NCBI RefSeq assembly: GCF_013407855.1 | Contig: NZ_JACBZH010000001.1 | Location: forward strand, 1,488,001 to 1,552,000 | Source: Actinopolymorpha rutila | GTDB taxonomy: Bacteria > Actinomycetota > Actinomycetes > Propionibacteriales > Actinopolymorphaceae | DNA: 64,000 bases | Direction: 5' to 3' | Shown here: piece after piece, positions 53,125 to 61,246 of the stretch | Numbering within the stretch: the stretch's first letter is position 1 | Layout of the letters: each line of letters begins with the position of its first letter | Program-made: the position numbers and the translations under genes | The notes under the pieces: model-generated | Told to the model about the DNA's origin: nothing | What the model saw: the letters and a program-made list of their open reading frames with translations, nothing else | Database searches by the model: none

Positions 53125-54614
53125 CCGCACCCGACTCCGCGGACCCGGTGGACACCGTGGACCCGGCCGACGTGGTGGCGGTGAGCGCGCAGCTGGGCCG
53201 GCCGGCCCGCGGTGTGCACCGCATCGCGCACCGGTGCCGGTGCGGACTGCCGGACGTCGTGGAGACCGAGCCGCGGCTGCCCGACGGTACGCCGTTCCCG
53301 ACCACGTTCTACCTCACCTGCCCGCGCCTGGCTGCCGAGATCGGGCGGCTGGAGGCGAGCGGGCTGATGCGGGAGTGGACCGAACGACTGGCTGCCGACC
53401 CCGACCTGGCCGCCGGCCACCGGCGCGCACACGAGCACTACCTCGCCGCGCGCGAGCGGCTCGGCCACGTACCCGAGATCGCCGGGATCTCCGCCGGCGG
53501 CATGCCCGACCGGGTGAAGTGCCTGCACTCGTTGGTCGGCCACGCGCTCGCGGCCGGGCCGGGAGTCAACCCGCTCGGTGACGAGGCGCTGGCGCTGTTG
53601 CCGGACTGGGCGGCGGAGGGTCGCTGCGTCGAGGTCGACCCGCCGGTACGCGTGGCCGCGGTCGACTGCGGCACCAACTCCATCCGGCTGCTGGTCGCCG
53701 ACATCACCACCGAGCCCGCGACGGGGACGCAACATCTGCACGAGCTGGACCGCCGGCTGGAGATCGTCCGGCTCGGGGAGGGCGTGGACCGCACTGGCCG
53801 GTTGTCGGAGCAGGCGCTGGCCCGGACGTTCGCCGCCTGCGAGCGGTACGCCGAGCGGATCCGCGAGCTGGGTGCCGAGCAGGTGCGGTTCGTGGCCACC
53901 TCCGCCTCCCGTGACGCCGACAACCGGGCCGAGTTCGTGGCGGGTGCTCGGGAGATCCTCGGTGTCGAACCCGAGGTGATCACCGGCGCGGAGGAGGCCG
54001 GCCTGTCCTTCACCGGCGCGACCCGCGAGCTGGCCGGCCGCCGGATCCCGACGCCGTACCTCGTGGTCGACATCGGCGGTGGCTCCACCGAGTTCGTCCT
54101 CGGCGGCGCCCGGCCGGAGGCTGCGGTCTCGGTCGACCTGGGCTGCGTACGACTGACCGAGCGGTACCTCACCGACGACCCGCCGGCGCCGGAGCAGGTG
54201 AAGCGGGCCCGGGCGGAGGTCGAGCGCCGGCTGGACGAGGCGGCCGGGGAGGTTCCGCTGGAGCGGGCTCGTACCCTCGTCGGCCTGGCCGGCACGGTGA
54301 CGACGGTGGCGGCGATGGCGCTGGACCTTCCGTCGTACGACCGCGACCGGATCCACCACGCCCGCATTCCCGCGGCCGACGTGCACGCCGCAGCCGACCG
54401 GCTGTTGACGATGACCCACGCGGAGCGGAAGGCGCTGCCGTTCATGCATCCGGGCCGGGTGGACGTGATCGGCGCCGGAGCGCTGATCCTGGACCGGATC
54501 CTCGCCCGGGTCTCCCCTCACCTCGCCCGTACGGAACTCGTGGTCAGCGAGCACGACATCCTGGACGGCATCGCGTGGAGCGGCGCCGAGCGGGCGGTCC
54601 GTCCGGCACGCTGA
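53121..54614 (+). CDS. DUF501-exopolyphosphatase (Ppx/GppA) fusion
   Basis: A 497-residue protein. Residues 1 to about 180 are a DUF501 domain (VHRIAHRCRCGLPDVVETEP, FYLTCPRLAAEI, DRVKCLHSLVGHALA). The rest is a Ppx/GppA phosphatase with the ASKHA-fold ATP loops VRVAAVDCGTNSIRLLVAD, FVATSASRDADNR and YLVVDIGGGSTEFVLGG, then GLAGTVTTVAAMAL and the C-terminal SEHDILDG. These are usually two adjacent genes in actinobacteria; here there is no stop or frame change between them. It hydrolyses polyphosphate or pppGpp. Coupled to the ftsB-like gene by ATGA. Confidence 0.93.
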   Translation: MTAPDSADPVDTVDPADVVAVSAQLGRPARGVHRIAHRCRCGLPDVVETEPRLPDGTPFPTTFYLTCPRLAAEIGRLEASGLMREWTERLAADPDLAAGHRRAHEHYLAARERLGHVPEIAGISAGGMPDRVKCLHSLVGHALAAGPGVNPLGDEALALLPDWAAEGRCVEVDPPVRVAAVDCGTNSIRLLVADITTEPATGTQHLHELDRRLEIVRLGEGVDRTGRLSEQALARTFAACERYAERIRELGAEQVRFVATSASRDADNRAEFVAGAREILGVEPEVITGAEEAGLSFTGATRELAGRRIPTPYLVVDIGGGSTEFVLGGARPEAAVSVDLGCVRLTERYLTDDPPAPEQVKRARAEVERRLDEAAGEVPLERARTLVGLAGTVTTVAAMALDLPSYDRDRIHHARIPAADVHAAADRLLTMTHAERKALPFMHPGRVDVIGAGALILDRILARVSPHLARTELVVSEHDILDGIAWSGAERAVRPAR

Positions 54615-54620
54615 TGCCCG

Positions 54621-54660
54621 CCGATGACTACCGATGACTACCGATGACTGCCGATGACCG
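54621..54660. repeat. Four 10-bp tandem units at the uracil-DNA glycosylase start
   Basis: CCGATGACTA twice, then CCGATGACTG and CCGATGACCG. Each unit has an ATG and a TGA; the units are not multiples of three, so copy-number changes would alter which ATG is in frame and its distance to the ribosome-binding site. Confidence 0.9.
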
Positions 54661-55520
54661 ATGAGCGCCCGCATCCGGTGACCGGGGCGCCGTTCGCCAG
54701 TCCGGTTCCGCCGGGCACCGGCTGGCCCGACGACCCGGCAGAGCCGGAAACGCCCGTCGCCCACGGCGCCGCCGAGGTGGAGCGGCTCGCGGTGTCCGCG
54801 CCGGACCTCGGCGAGCTGACCGCCCGGCAGTCGGTGTGCCGCGCCTGCCCTCGCCTGGTCGAGTGGCGGGAGGAGGTCGCCGCGTCGCCGCGCCGGTCGT
54901 TCGCCGGCCAGCCGTACTGGGGCCGTCCGGTGCCCGGGTGGGGCGACCCGGCCCCCGGCATGCTGGTCGTCGGGCTGGCGCCGGCCGCGCACGGCGGCAA
55001 CCGTACCGGCCGGATCTTCACCGGCGACCGTTCCGGCGACTGGCTGTTCGCCGCCCTCGCCCGGGTGGGCCTCGCGGTGCAGCCGACGAGCGTTTCCGCC
55101 GGTGACGGGCAACGGCTGCGCGGCGTCCGCGTGGTCGCCGCGGTCCGCTGCGCGCCTCCTGCGAACAAGCCGCTGCCGGCCGAGCGCGACGCGTGCTTCC
55201 CGTGGCTGCGCAGGGAGTGGGAGCTTTCCGCCCCGACCGTCCGGTCGGTCGTCGCCCTCGGGTCGTACGGCTGGACGGCTGCGGTTCGTACTCTCGCCGC
55301 GCTGGGCTACCGCATTCCCCGCCCGCGGCCACGGTTCGGCCACGGGGCGGAGGTGTTGCTGGCCCCACCCGACGAGGCTTCGGCCGAGTGGTCCGAGGTG
55401 CTCCTCGTCGGCTCCTACCACCCGAGCCAGCAGAACACCTTCACCGGCAAGCTCACCGAGCCGATGCTGGACCAGGTGCTCGCCCGCGCAGCCGACCACG
55501 CCGGCCTGCTCGCGCACTGA
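54654..55520 (+). CDS. Type-5 uracil-DNA glycosylase (UdgB-like), Fe-S
   Basis: A 288-residue uracil/hypoxanthine DNA glycosylase of family 5. The catalytic motif is VVGLAPAAHGGNRTGRIFTG and the second is VGSYHPSQQNTFTGKLT. Four Cys fit a [4Fe-4S] cluster: CRAC near residue 62, the Cys in VRCAPPANKP and that in ACFPWL. It removes uracil and deaminated bases, useful in GC-rich genomes. ATG 54654 is in the last copy of a 10-bp repeat array, and the first 40 residues are variable. Confidence 0.93.
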   Translation: MTDERPHPVTGAPFASPVPPGTGWPDDPAEPETPVAHGAAEVERLAVSAPDLGELTARQSVCRACPRLVEWREEVAASPRRSFAGQPYWGRPVPGWGDPAPGMLVVGLAPAAHGGNRTGRIFTGDRSGDWLFAALARVGLAVQPTSVSAGDGQRLRGVRVVAAVRCAPPANKPLPAERDACFPWLRREWELSAPTVRSVVALGSYGWTAAVRTLAALGYRIPRPRPRFGHGAEVLLAPPDEASAEWSEVLLVGSYHPSQQNTFTGKLTEPMLDQVLARAADHAGLLAH

Positions 55521-55552
55521 GCCGGCCTGCCCCCGCGACGCCCGCCACTTCG

Positions 55553-56245
55553 TCAGCGGCCGAGGAGGTTGGCGACGCGGATGACGGAGTCCACGGCGGG
55601 CAGCACCCGGGTGGGCTCCATCCGGCCCTGCCAGTACACCAGCAGGTCGGTCCCGTGCAGGCTCCAGTTCGGCGCCATGCCGGCCAGGTGGGTGCGGACC
55701 AGCGCCGGCCCGATCACCTGGCGTACGAGCTCGGGATGGGTGCTGTGGACGCGGAAGTCCCGGTCGAACTCGTCGATGCCCACCTCCCCGGTGTGGTCCG
55801 GACCGTTGAGCCAGCGCCACATGCGTGAGCCGGAGCCGCGGCTCGCGACCTCGATGCCGGGGTAGGTGTAGGGGAGATGCACCACGCACGCGACGAAGTC
55901 GTGGTTGTCGGTGGTGACCTGGGTTTGCCCGTTGACGTAGGTCGTGTGCGTGGTCTGGTACGTGTACTCCGCCATGCTCACGGGTAGTTCGCGGTAGATG
56001 CCGGTGAACAGACAGCGCACGCCGCGCGGGTTCGCTCCGGGCAGCCGGGCGGTCCAGGGCACCTCCACGCTGCCGGCGTACGTCGTCCATCCGATCGACG
56101 ACGCCCAGGCGGCGAGGCCCTCGAGTCGGCGCTGTTCGCGGCGCTGGACGAGCGCGACGAGCGGCACGGTCAGCGCTACCGCGGCGACGACGAGGGCGAT
56201 GAGGATGACAGCGAAGATCGCGCCCACGGCCCCTCCCTCGTTCAT
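55553..56245 (-). CDS. Single-pass membrane protein of unknown function
   Basis: A 230-residue protein with an N-terminal membrane helix (IFAVILIALVVAAVALTVPLVALV) and a soluble cytoplasmic domain with conserved-looking aromatic residues (VYWQGRMEPTRVLPAV). The layout resembles DUF3137-type actinobacterial proteins but identity is not certain. The start ATG 56245 follows GAGGGAGG. It faces the Rex-like operator region of ndh and could be affected by it. Confidence 0.65.
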   Translation of the reverse strand: MNEGGAVGAIFAVILIALVVAAVALTVPLVALVQRREQRRLEGLAAWASSIGWTTYAGSVEVPWTARLPGANPRGVRCLFTGIYRELPVSMAEYTYQTTHTTYVNGQTQVTTDNHDFVACVVHLPYTYPGIEVASRGSGSRMWRWLNGPDHTGEVGIDEFDRDFRVHSTHPELVRQVIGPALVRTHLAGMAPNWSLHGTDLLVYWQGRMEPTRVLPAVDSVIRVANLLGR

Positions 56246-56303
56246 TCGAGCTTAGGGCGTGCCGTGCGAATCGTGTGACGTTCCCGACAGGGGTATCCGG
56301 TCC

Positions 56304-56332
56304 TTGTGAATGCATTCACGAGCGACTAGCCT
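56304..56332 (+). promoter_or_regulatory. ndh promoter overlapping a Rex-like operator
   Basis: TTGTGA (56304-56309) and TAGCCT (56327-56332) are spaced by exactly 17 bp, a good sigma-70-type promoter. The -35 and spacer form the palindrome GTGAATGCATTCAC within TTGTGAATGCATTCACGA. That matches the Rex binding consensus TTGTGAA-n4-TTCACAA at all but one position. Rex is the NADH/NAD+ sensing repressor, so binding here would block the promoter when NADH is low. Confidence 0.72.
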
Positions 56333-56353
56333 GAACAGTGACCGAGGAGGTGA

Positions 56354-57766
56354 ATGGACGTGAACACACGCCACGTCCTCATCGCCGGGGGTGGCTACGT
56401 CGGCATGTATGCCGCTTTCCGGCTCCAGAAATCCCTTCGCAAGGAACTCCGTCGGGGCGAGGTCACGATCACCGTCGTCGAGCCCCGCTCGTACATGACC
56501 TACCAGCCCTTCCTCCCCGAGGCCGCGGCCGGCAACCTCGAACCCCGCCACGTCGTCGTCCCGCTGCGGCGGGTTCTCCCGAACGTGCACGTCATCACCG
56601 GCCGCATCGTGAGCATCGACCACGCCGAGCACAGCGCCCGGATCGAGCCGCGCGCCGGCGCGACGTACGACGTGCACTACGACGAGCTCGTCGTCGCCCT
56701 CGGCTCGGTTGCCCGCACCCTGCCCATCCCCGGCCTCGCCGAGCACGGGATCGGGTTCAAGCAGGTCGAGGAGGCCATCCAGCTTCGCAACCACGTCCTC
56801 GACCGGCTCGACGTCGCCGAGTCCACCACGAACGAGGAGACCCGTCGACGGGCACTGTCGTTCGTGTTCGTCGGCGGCGGGTACGCCGGGGTGGAGGCGC
56901 TCGCCGAGCTCGAGGACATGGCCCGCTACGCCTGCCGCTACTACCGCAACTTCAGCGCCGAGGACATGCGCTGGGTGCTGGTGGAGGCGGCCGGCCGGAT
57001 CCTCCCCGAGGTCGGCGAGGACATGGGCCGCTACACCGTCGAACGCCTGCGCAAACGCCACATCGACGTGAAGCTGAACACCCTGCTGGAGTCCTGCGTC
57101 GGCGGGCACGTGGAGCTGTCCGACGGCACACGGCTGGAGTCCGACACCATCGTGTGGACCGCCGGCGTCAAGGCCAACCCGGTCCTCGCCGAGTCCGACC
57201 TGCCACGCGACGACAAGGGCCGGCTGCCCACCGAGCCCGACCTGCGGGTCGTGGGCGCCGAGCACGTCTGGGCGGCCGGTGACTGCGCCGCGGTGCCCGA
57301 CCTGACCGGCCCGCCGAACGCGTTGTGCAGCCCTTCGGCCCAGCACGCCGTACGCCAGGCCAAGGTGCTCGGCGACAACGTCGCCCGCGCCCTCAAGGGC
57401 AGGCTGCTCCACAACTACGAGCACAAGCACGTGGGTTCGGTGGCCAGCCTCGGCCTGCACAAGGGCGTGGCGCAGGTCTACGGCATCAAGCTGCGCGGCT
57501 GGCCGGCGTGGTTCATGCACCGCACCTACCACGTCAGCCGGATGCCCACCCTCAACCGCAAGGTCCGCATCGTGGCCGACTGGACGCTCGGGCTGTTCTT
57601 CCCCCGCGAGATCGTCTCGCTGGGCAGCCTGCAGCGCCCGCGGGAGGAGTTCGAGCGCAGCGCCCTGCCGCGCCAGTTCTCCCCGCCCGCGAGCAGGTCA
57701 CCCGAGCTCGAACACGCTCATGCTGGAGTGAGGGCCGAACCGAGGCCGGAGCGGGACGGGCAGTAG
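56354..57766 (+). CDS. ndh: Type II NADH:quinone oxidoreductase (NDH-2)
   Basis: A 470-residue membrane-associated flavoprotein that passes electrons from NADH to quinone without pumping protons. FAD site: VLIAGGGYVGMYAAF; NADH site: FVFVGGGYAGVEALAELED; AAGDCAAVPD is the second FAD motif. The C-terminal region (GWPAWFMHRTYH, LNRKVRIVADWTLGLFF) holds the amphipathic membrane anchor and quinone-side helices, followed by a variable tail. ATG 56354 follows GAGGAGG. It has a promoter with a Rex-like site. Confidence 0.95.
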   Translation: MDVNTRHVLIAGGGYVGMYAAFRLQKSLRKELRRGEVTITVVEPRSYMTYQPFLPEAAAGNLEPRHVVVPLRRVLPNVHVITGRIVSIDHAEHSARIEPRAGATYDVHYDELVVALGSVARTLPIPGLAEHGIGFKQVEEAIQLRNHVLDRLDVAESTTNEETRRRALSFVFVGGGYAGVEALAELEDMARYACRYYRNFSAEDMRWVLVEAAGRILPEVGEDMGRYTVERLRKRHIDVKLNTLLESCVGGHVELSDGTRLESDTIVWTAGVKANPVLAESDLPRDDKGRLPTEPDLRVVGAEHVWAAGDCAAVPDLTGPPNALCSPSAQHAVRQAKVLGDNVARALKGRLLHNYEHKHVGSVASLGLHKGVAQVYGIKLRGWPAWFMHRTYHVSRMPTLNRKVRIVADWTLGLFFPREIVSLGSLQRPREEFERSALPRQFSPPASRSPELEHAHAGVRAEPRPERDGQ

Positions 57767-57806
57767 CGAGAGGCCGCCGCCCTGGCCCGGCTCTGATCCG
57801 AGTTGT

Positions 57807-57836
57807 GATCCGGCTCTGATCCGGCTCTGATCCGGC
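57807..57836. repeat. 11-bp tandem repeat after ndh
   Basis: Two full GATCCGGCTCT units and a partial third between ndh and the CFA-like gene, with a diverged copy upstream. The short array has no evident function. Confidence 0.85.
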
Positions 57837-57900
57837 AGTGGCTCGATCGTCCCCGGGACGGGTAGAACGTCTCGGGGACGACCGAACGAGAGGGGGCGCC

Positions 57901-59196
57901 GTGGCCGGTCCAGTGGTCGCCGAGCGGCTGCACGACATCCTGCTGCGGTTGTTCGGCCTGGAAGCGCCCGTCCGTCTGTACGCCTGGGACGGCTCGGTGG
58001 CCGGGCCTACCGAGGCGCCGGCCGTACGCGTGCACTCCCGGCGTGCCGTTCGCCGGTTGCTGTGGCGGCCGGACGAGCTCGGCCTGGCCCGGGCGTTCGT
58101 CGCCGGCGAGATCGAGGTGGACGGGCCGATCCTCACCGCCCTGGAACGTCTCGCGCCGTTCGGTCGCTCGATCGGCGCCCGCCCCGAGCTGACCGCCGCC
58201 GACCGCAGCGAGCTGATGCGGGCGGCGGTCTATCTCGGCGCCGTCGGCCCCGCGCCCAAGCCGCCGGAGGAGGAGATCACCGGGGCCGAACGCCGGCACG
58301 CCCTGGACCGCGACACCGCGCCGAGCGGGTCGCCGGACAACCCGGTCGGTACGCGGTTCCTGGCGCGGGTGTTCGGCCAGACGCTGATGCTGGGCAGCGG
58401 TTACTGGGCCGAGCCGGGCATGTCCCTGGACGACGCGCAGCGCGCCGGCCTGCAGCTCGCCTGCCGCAAGCTCGGCCTCGCCGACGGGACCTCGGGGGAA
58501 CGCGCCACCCGGGTGCTCGACGTCGACTGCGGCTGGGGGACGTTCCTCCTGCACGCCGCCGAGCACCACGCGGTGAGCGGGCTCGGCATCACCGCCTCCG
58601 CCGAACAGGCCGAGCAGGCGACCAAACGGGCCGTCGACGCCGGGCTGGCCGGGCGGGTGGAGTTCCGGGTCGCGGACTGGCGCGAGGTCGAGGCCGACCC
58701 GTTCGACGCGATCGTGGCGTACGGGCTGGCCGACTACGTGGGTGCGGACCGCCTGGGGGAGTACGCCCGGACGCTGCACGGCCTGCTGCGCCCGGGTGGC
58801 CGGCTGCTGGTCAACCAGGTCGGCAGGCGCGGGGAGCCGCTGGCGCAGGAACGCTCCTTCCTGGACGCGTACGTCCACCCGGGAGCCGAGCTCCTCCCGG
58901 TCGGAACCATCACGAACACCGTCGAGGACGCGGGCCTGGAGGTCCGCGACGTGGAGACGATGCGCGAGCACTACGCCCGCACCGTGCGCGCCTGGGTGGC
59001 CAACCTGGAGGGTGCGTGGGACGAGTGCGCCCGGCAGGCCTCACCGGGGCAGGCGAGGGTGTGGCTGCTCTACCTCGCGGTGTCCGCGCTGGCGTTCGAG
59101 GCCGCCCGGATCTCGGCGTACCAGCTGCTGGTCGTCCGCCCGCACACCGACGGCCGGGCACCACTGCCCGCCACCCGGAGCGCGTGGCAACACTAG
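57901..59196 (+). CDS. Cyclopropane-fatty-acid synthase-like methyltransferase
   Basis: A 431-residue SAM-dependent enzyme of the CFA synthase/mycolic acid methyltransferase family. The N-terminal 130 residues are the acyl-phospholipid binding domain (RRLLWRPDELGLARAFVAGE). The methyltransferase domain has VLDVDCGWGTFLLHAAEHH (usually LDIGCGWG, so one Gly is Asp here), GITASAEQAEQA and a C-terminal hydrophobic helix region. It may add a methylene or methyl to unsaturated acyl chains of membrane lipids. The start is GTG 57901 after GAGAGGGGG. Confidence 0.87.
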   Translation: MAGPVVAERLHDILLRLFGLEAPVRLYAWDGSVAGPTEAPAVRVHSRRAVRRLLWRPDELGLARAFVAGEIEVDGPILTALERLAPFGRSIGARPELTAADRSELMRAAVYLGAVGPAPKPPEEEITGAERRHALDRDTAPSGSPDNPVGTRFLARVFGQTLMLGSGYWAEPGMSLDDAQRAGLQLACRKLGLADGTSGERATRVLDVDCGWGTFLLHAAEHHAVSGLGITASAEQAEQATKRAVDAGLAGRVEFRVADWREVEADPFDAIVAYGLADYVGADRLGEYARTLHGLLRPGGRLLVNQVGRRGEPLAQERSFLDAYVHPGAELLPVGTITNTVEDAGLEVRDVETMREHYARTVRAWVANLEGAWDECARQASPGQARVWLLYLAVSALAFEAARISAYQLLVVRPHTDGRAPLPATRSAWQH

Positions 59197-59251
59197 GCTT
59201 GGGCGTGGTCACAGGTCAGCCGTCGGTGGTCTGGCGGTCGGCCGGTGCAGC

Positions 59252-59329
59252 GCCCCCGTAGCCCAACTGGTCGAGGCGGCCCACTTAAAATGGGTGTCAG
59301 TTTTGTGGGTTCGAATCCCACCGGGGGCA
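59252..59329 (+). tRNA. tRNA-Leu(UAA)
   Basis: A cloverleaf can be drawn: acceptor GCCCCCG/CGGGGGC, D stem GCC/GGC, anticodon stem GCCCA/TGGGT around the loop CTTAAAA (anticodon TAA), and T arm GTGGG-TTCGAAT-CCCAC. The anticodon reads UUA, the rarest Leu codon in such genomes (bldA type in Streptomyces). The variable arm (GTCAGTTTT, 9 nt) is short for a class II tRNA. CC follows A59329, so the final A of CCA would need to be added. Confidence 0.85.
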
Positions 59330-59349
59330 CCTGAGTACGCATCCGGGCG

Positions 59350-60321
59350 TCAGGCCGTGGTTCCTTCCGGGCGTACCTCCAGCAGCGTCTTGCCGACGGT
59401 GGCGCGGGCCTCGATCGCGGCGTGCGCCTCGGCCGTCCGGACCAGCTCGAACCGCTGGCCGATCACCGGGTGCAGCCGGCCGTGGGCGGCCGCAAGTAAC
59501 GCACTCTCGGTGAGTTCGTGGACGTCCGCCGGGTCCAGGGCCGGGCGCAGCACCCGCACGCCGCGCCGACGCGCCTCCGCTTCCGGTACGTCGGTCCAGG
59601 CGCCGCTGGCCAGGCCGAAGCTGAGCATCCGTCCGCCCTCGCCCAGCAGGTCGAACGCGGACCTGCCCAGAGCACCGCCCACGCCGTCCAGCACGAGGTC
59701 GACGCCCCCGACGGACTCGCGTACCCGGTCGGTCCAGTCCGGGCGGCGGTAGTCGACGGCGACCTTCGCGCCCAGCTTGGCCGCCAGCGCGAGCTTGCGG
59801 TCGCCACCGGCCGCCGCGACGACCCGCGCTCCGGCGGCCGTGGCCAGCTGCACCAGCAGGGTTCCGACGCCACCGGCTGCGGCGGTCACCAGCACCCGGT
59901 CATCGGGCCCGGCCCCGCTCGCCCGCATCAGCCAGGTCGCGGTCCGGCCGTCGGCGAGCACCGCCACCGCGTCGTCCAGTCGCAGCGTGGGCGGGACCTC
60001 CACCAGCCCGTCCGCGGCCACCGCGACCAGTTCGGCGTACGCGCCGGAGCCGCCGGTGCTGGTCACCACCCGGCGGCCGACCAGGGCCGGGTCGACGCCG
60101 GGCCCGACCGCGCGGACGGTCCCGCCCACGCCGTTGCCGGGGATGGTCGGCAGGGTCGGGGTGAAGGGTCCGGTGCCGGCGCGGAGCTGGGTCTCCACGA
60201 ACGTGATGTTGGCGTACGCCACCTCGACCAGCGCCTGACCAGGCCCGGCCTCGGGGTCCGGCGCCTCACCCGGCACCAGCACCTCCGGGCCGCCGAACTC
60301 GTAGACCCACACCGCGCGCAT
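59350..60321 (-). CDS. Zinc-independent quinone oxidoreductase/alcohol dehydrogenase (MDR family)
   Basis: A 323-residue NADPH-dependent MDR protein like quinone oxidoreductase. The N-terminal GroES-like fold (MRAVWVYEFGGPEVLVPGE, PTIPGNGVGGTVRAVGPGV) has no zinc Cys/His set; the Rossmann part has VLVTAAAGGVGTLLVQLATA (AxxGGVG). The product reduces quinones or enones with NADPH. A rare TTA Leu codon is at 59497-59499. ATG 60321 follows GGAGGTCTGCGG. The gene faces the tRNA-Leu(UAA). Confidence 0.9.
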   Translation of the reverse strand: MRAVWVYEFGGPEVLVPGEAPDPEAGPGQALVEVAYANITFVETQLRAGTGPFTPTLPTIPGNGVGGTVRAVGPGVDPALVGRRVVTSTGGSGAYAELVAVAADGLVEVPPTLRLDDAVAVLADGRTATWLMRASGAGPDDRVLVTAAAGGVGTLLVQLATAAGARVVAAAGGDRKLALAAKLGAKVAVDYRRPDWTDRVRESVGGVDLVLDGVGGALGRSAFDLLGEGGRMLSFGLASGAWTDVPEAEARRRGVRVLRPALDPADVHELTESALLAAAHGRLHPVIGQRFELVRTAEAHAAIEARATVGKTLLEVRPEGTTA

Positions 60322-60433
60322 CCGCAGACCTCCAGGCTCGTTCCGAATCCGTTGTCCGGAACAGCCTGCGACCTCCACCAAGGTTCAGGTCAAGACGGGA
60401 GAAGGGACTGCGAGGTACGGGCGGCCGGCGGGG

Positions 60434-60925
60434 TCAGCCGTCGCGGCGGGACAGGACGAACACCGGGTGACGCGGGGCGATTCGGGCGAGGTCCTCCGCG
60501 GAGGAATCGGCGTTCACCCCGTCGAAGAACACCCCGACCTCGGCCTTCCAGCGGCGAAGATAGGCGCGCAGCACCGCCGGCTTGTCCGCGTCGGCAACCT
60601 CGGTGGCCAGCCAGTGCTCACGCCGCCGGCCGAGGAGCAGGTCGAGGCGCCCGTCAGCAGCCCGGACGTTTCGTACCCACTGAGCCTGGCCGCGCGGCGC
60701 CACGAGGTACTGCCGCCCCTCGTGGGTGAGCAGGTTGACCGGCACCTGGCGGGGCTGCCCGCTGCTGCGGCCGCGTACCTCCAGGACCCGGCTGCCCCAC
60801 ACGCTCAGCCCGGCCCTCGTGGCGGCGGCCACCAGGGGGTTGAAGACCCTGCGGGTGAACCACCCCGGCGCCCGGTAGTGGCTGCTCGGCGACCCTTCGC
60901 CCTCCGGACGTGTGCTCTGCGACAT
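60434..60925 (-). CDS. Deazaflavin (F420)-dependent nitroreductase-family protein
   Basis: A 163-residue protein of the Ddn/DUF385 split-barrel family, which uses F420H2. It contains RRVFNPLVAAATRAGLSVWGSRVLEVRGRSSG, QPRQVPVNLLTHEGRQYLVAPRG and NVRAADGRLDLL, the cofactor-binding segments. The C-terminus (PVFVLSRRDG) is standard. Physiological substrate unknown. ATG 60925 follows GGAGGGG. Confidence 0.88.
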   Translation of the reverse strand: MSQSTRPEGEGSPSSHYRAPGWFTRRVFNPLVAAATRAGLSVWGSRVLEVRGRSSGQPRQVPVNLLTHEGRQYLVAPRGQAQWVRNVRAADGRLDLLLGRRREHWLATEVADADKPAVLRAYLRRWKAEVGVFFDGVNADSSAEDLARIAPRHPVFVLSRRDG

Positions 60926-61246
60926 CGCTTCCCCTCCGTTCTCGCCTGGTCGGCCTGGCCGGCCTGGCCGACCAGGTCTGCTCACCGCGGAGGCCGACCG
61001 GCGTCCAGTCGGTCATCGTTGTCCATCCTGCGTGGCGGCATCGACGAATTTGGGGACAAGACCGCGCATTCCACATGGAATTGCCGTTGGGGGAGGACAA
61101 GAACTTTGCCGAGTCATTACTATTGGCGTCACCGCCGAGCCGGGCTCCACCCGGCCCGGTGCAGTTGTGGAGGCATTCCGCAGCGATCCGGCCCGCGTCC
61201 GCGGGCCATCGACCGTCACCCGCCGTCGGCGGAGGAGGACCCCAGG
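60926..61246. other. Divergent region between F420 protein and Bax-inhibitor-1 gene
   Basis: A 321-bp stretch with no gene found. It contains a GGCCTGGCC-rich repeat near 60945-60970, ATTCC/GGAAT arms near 61069-61082, a TACTAT that could be a -10 near 61122, and a GCCGGG/CCCGGC hairpin near 61140. Promoters for both genes are expected here. Confidence 0.5.
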
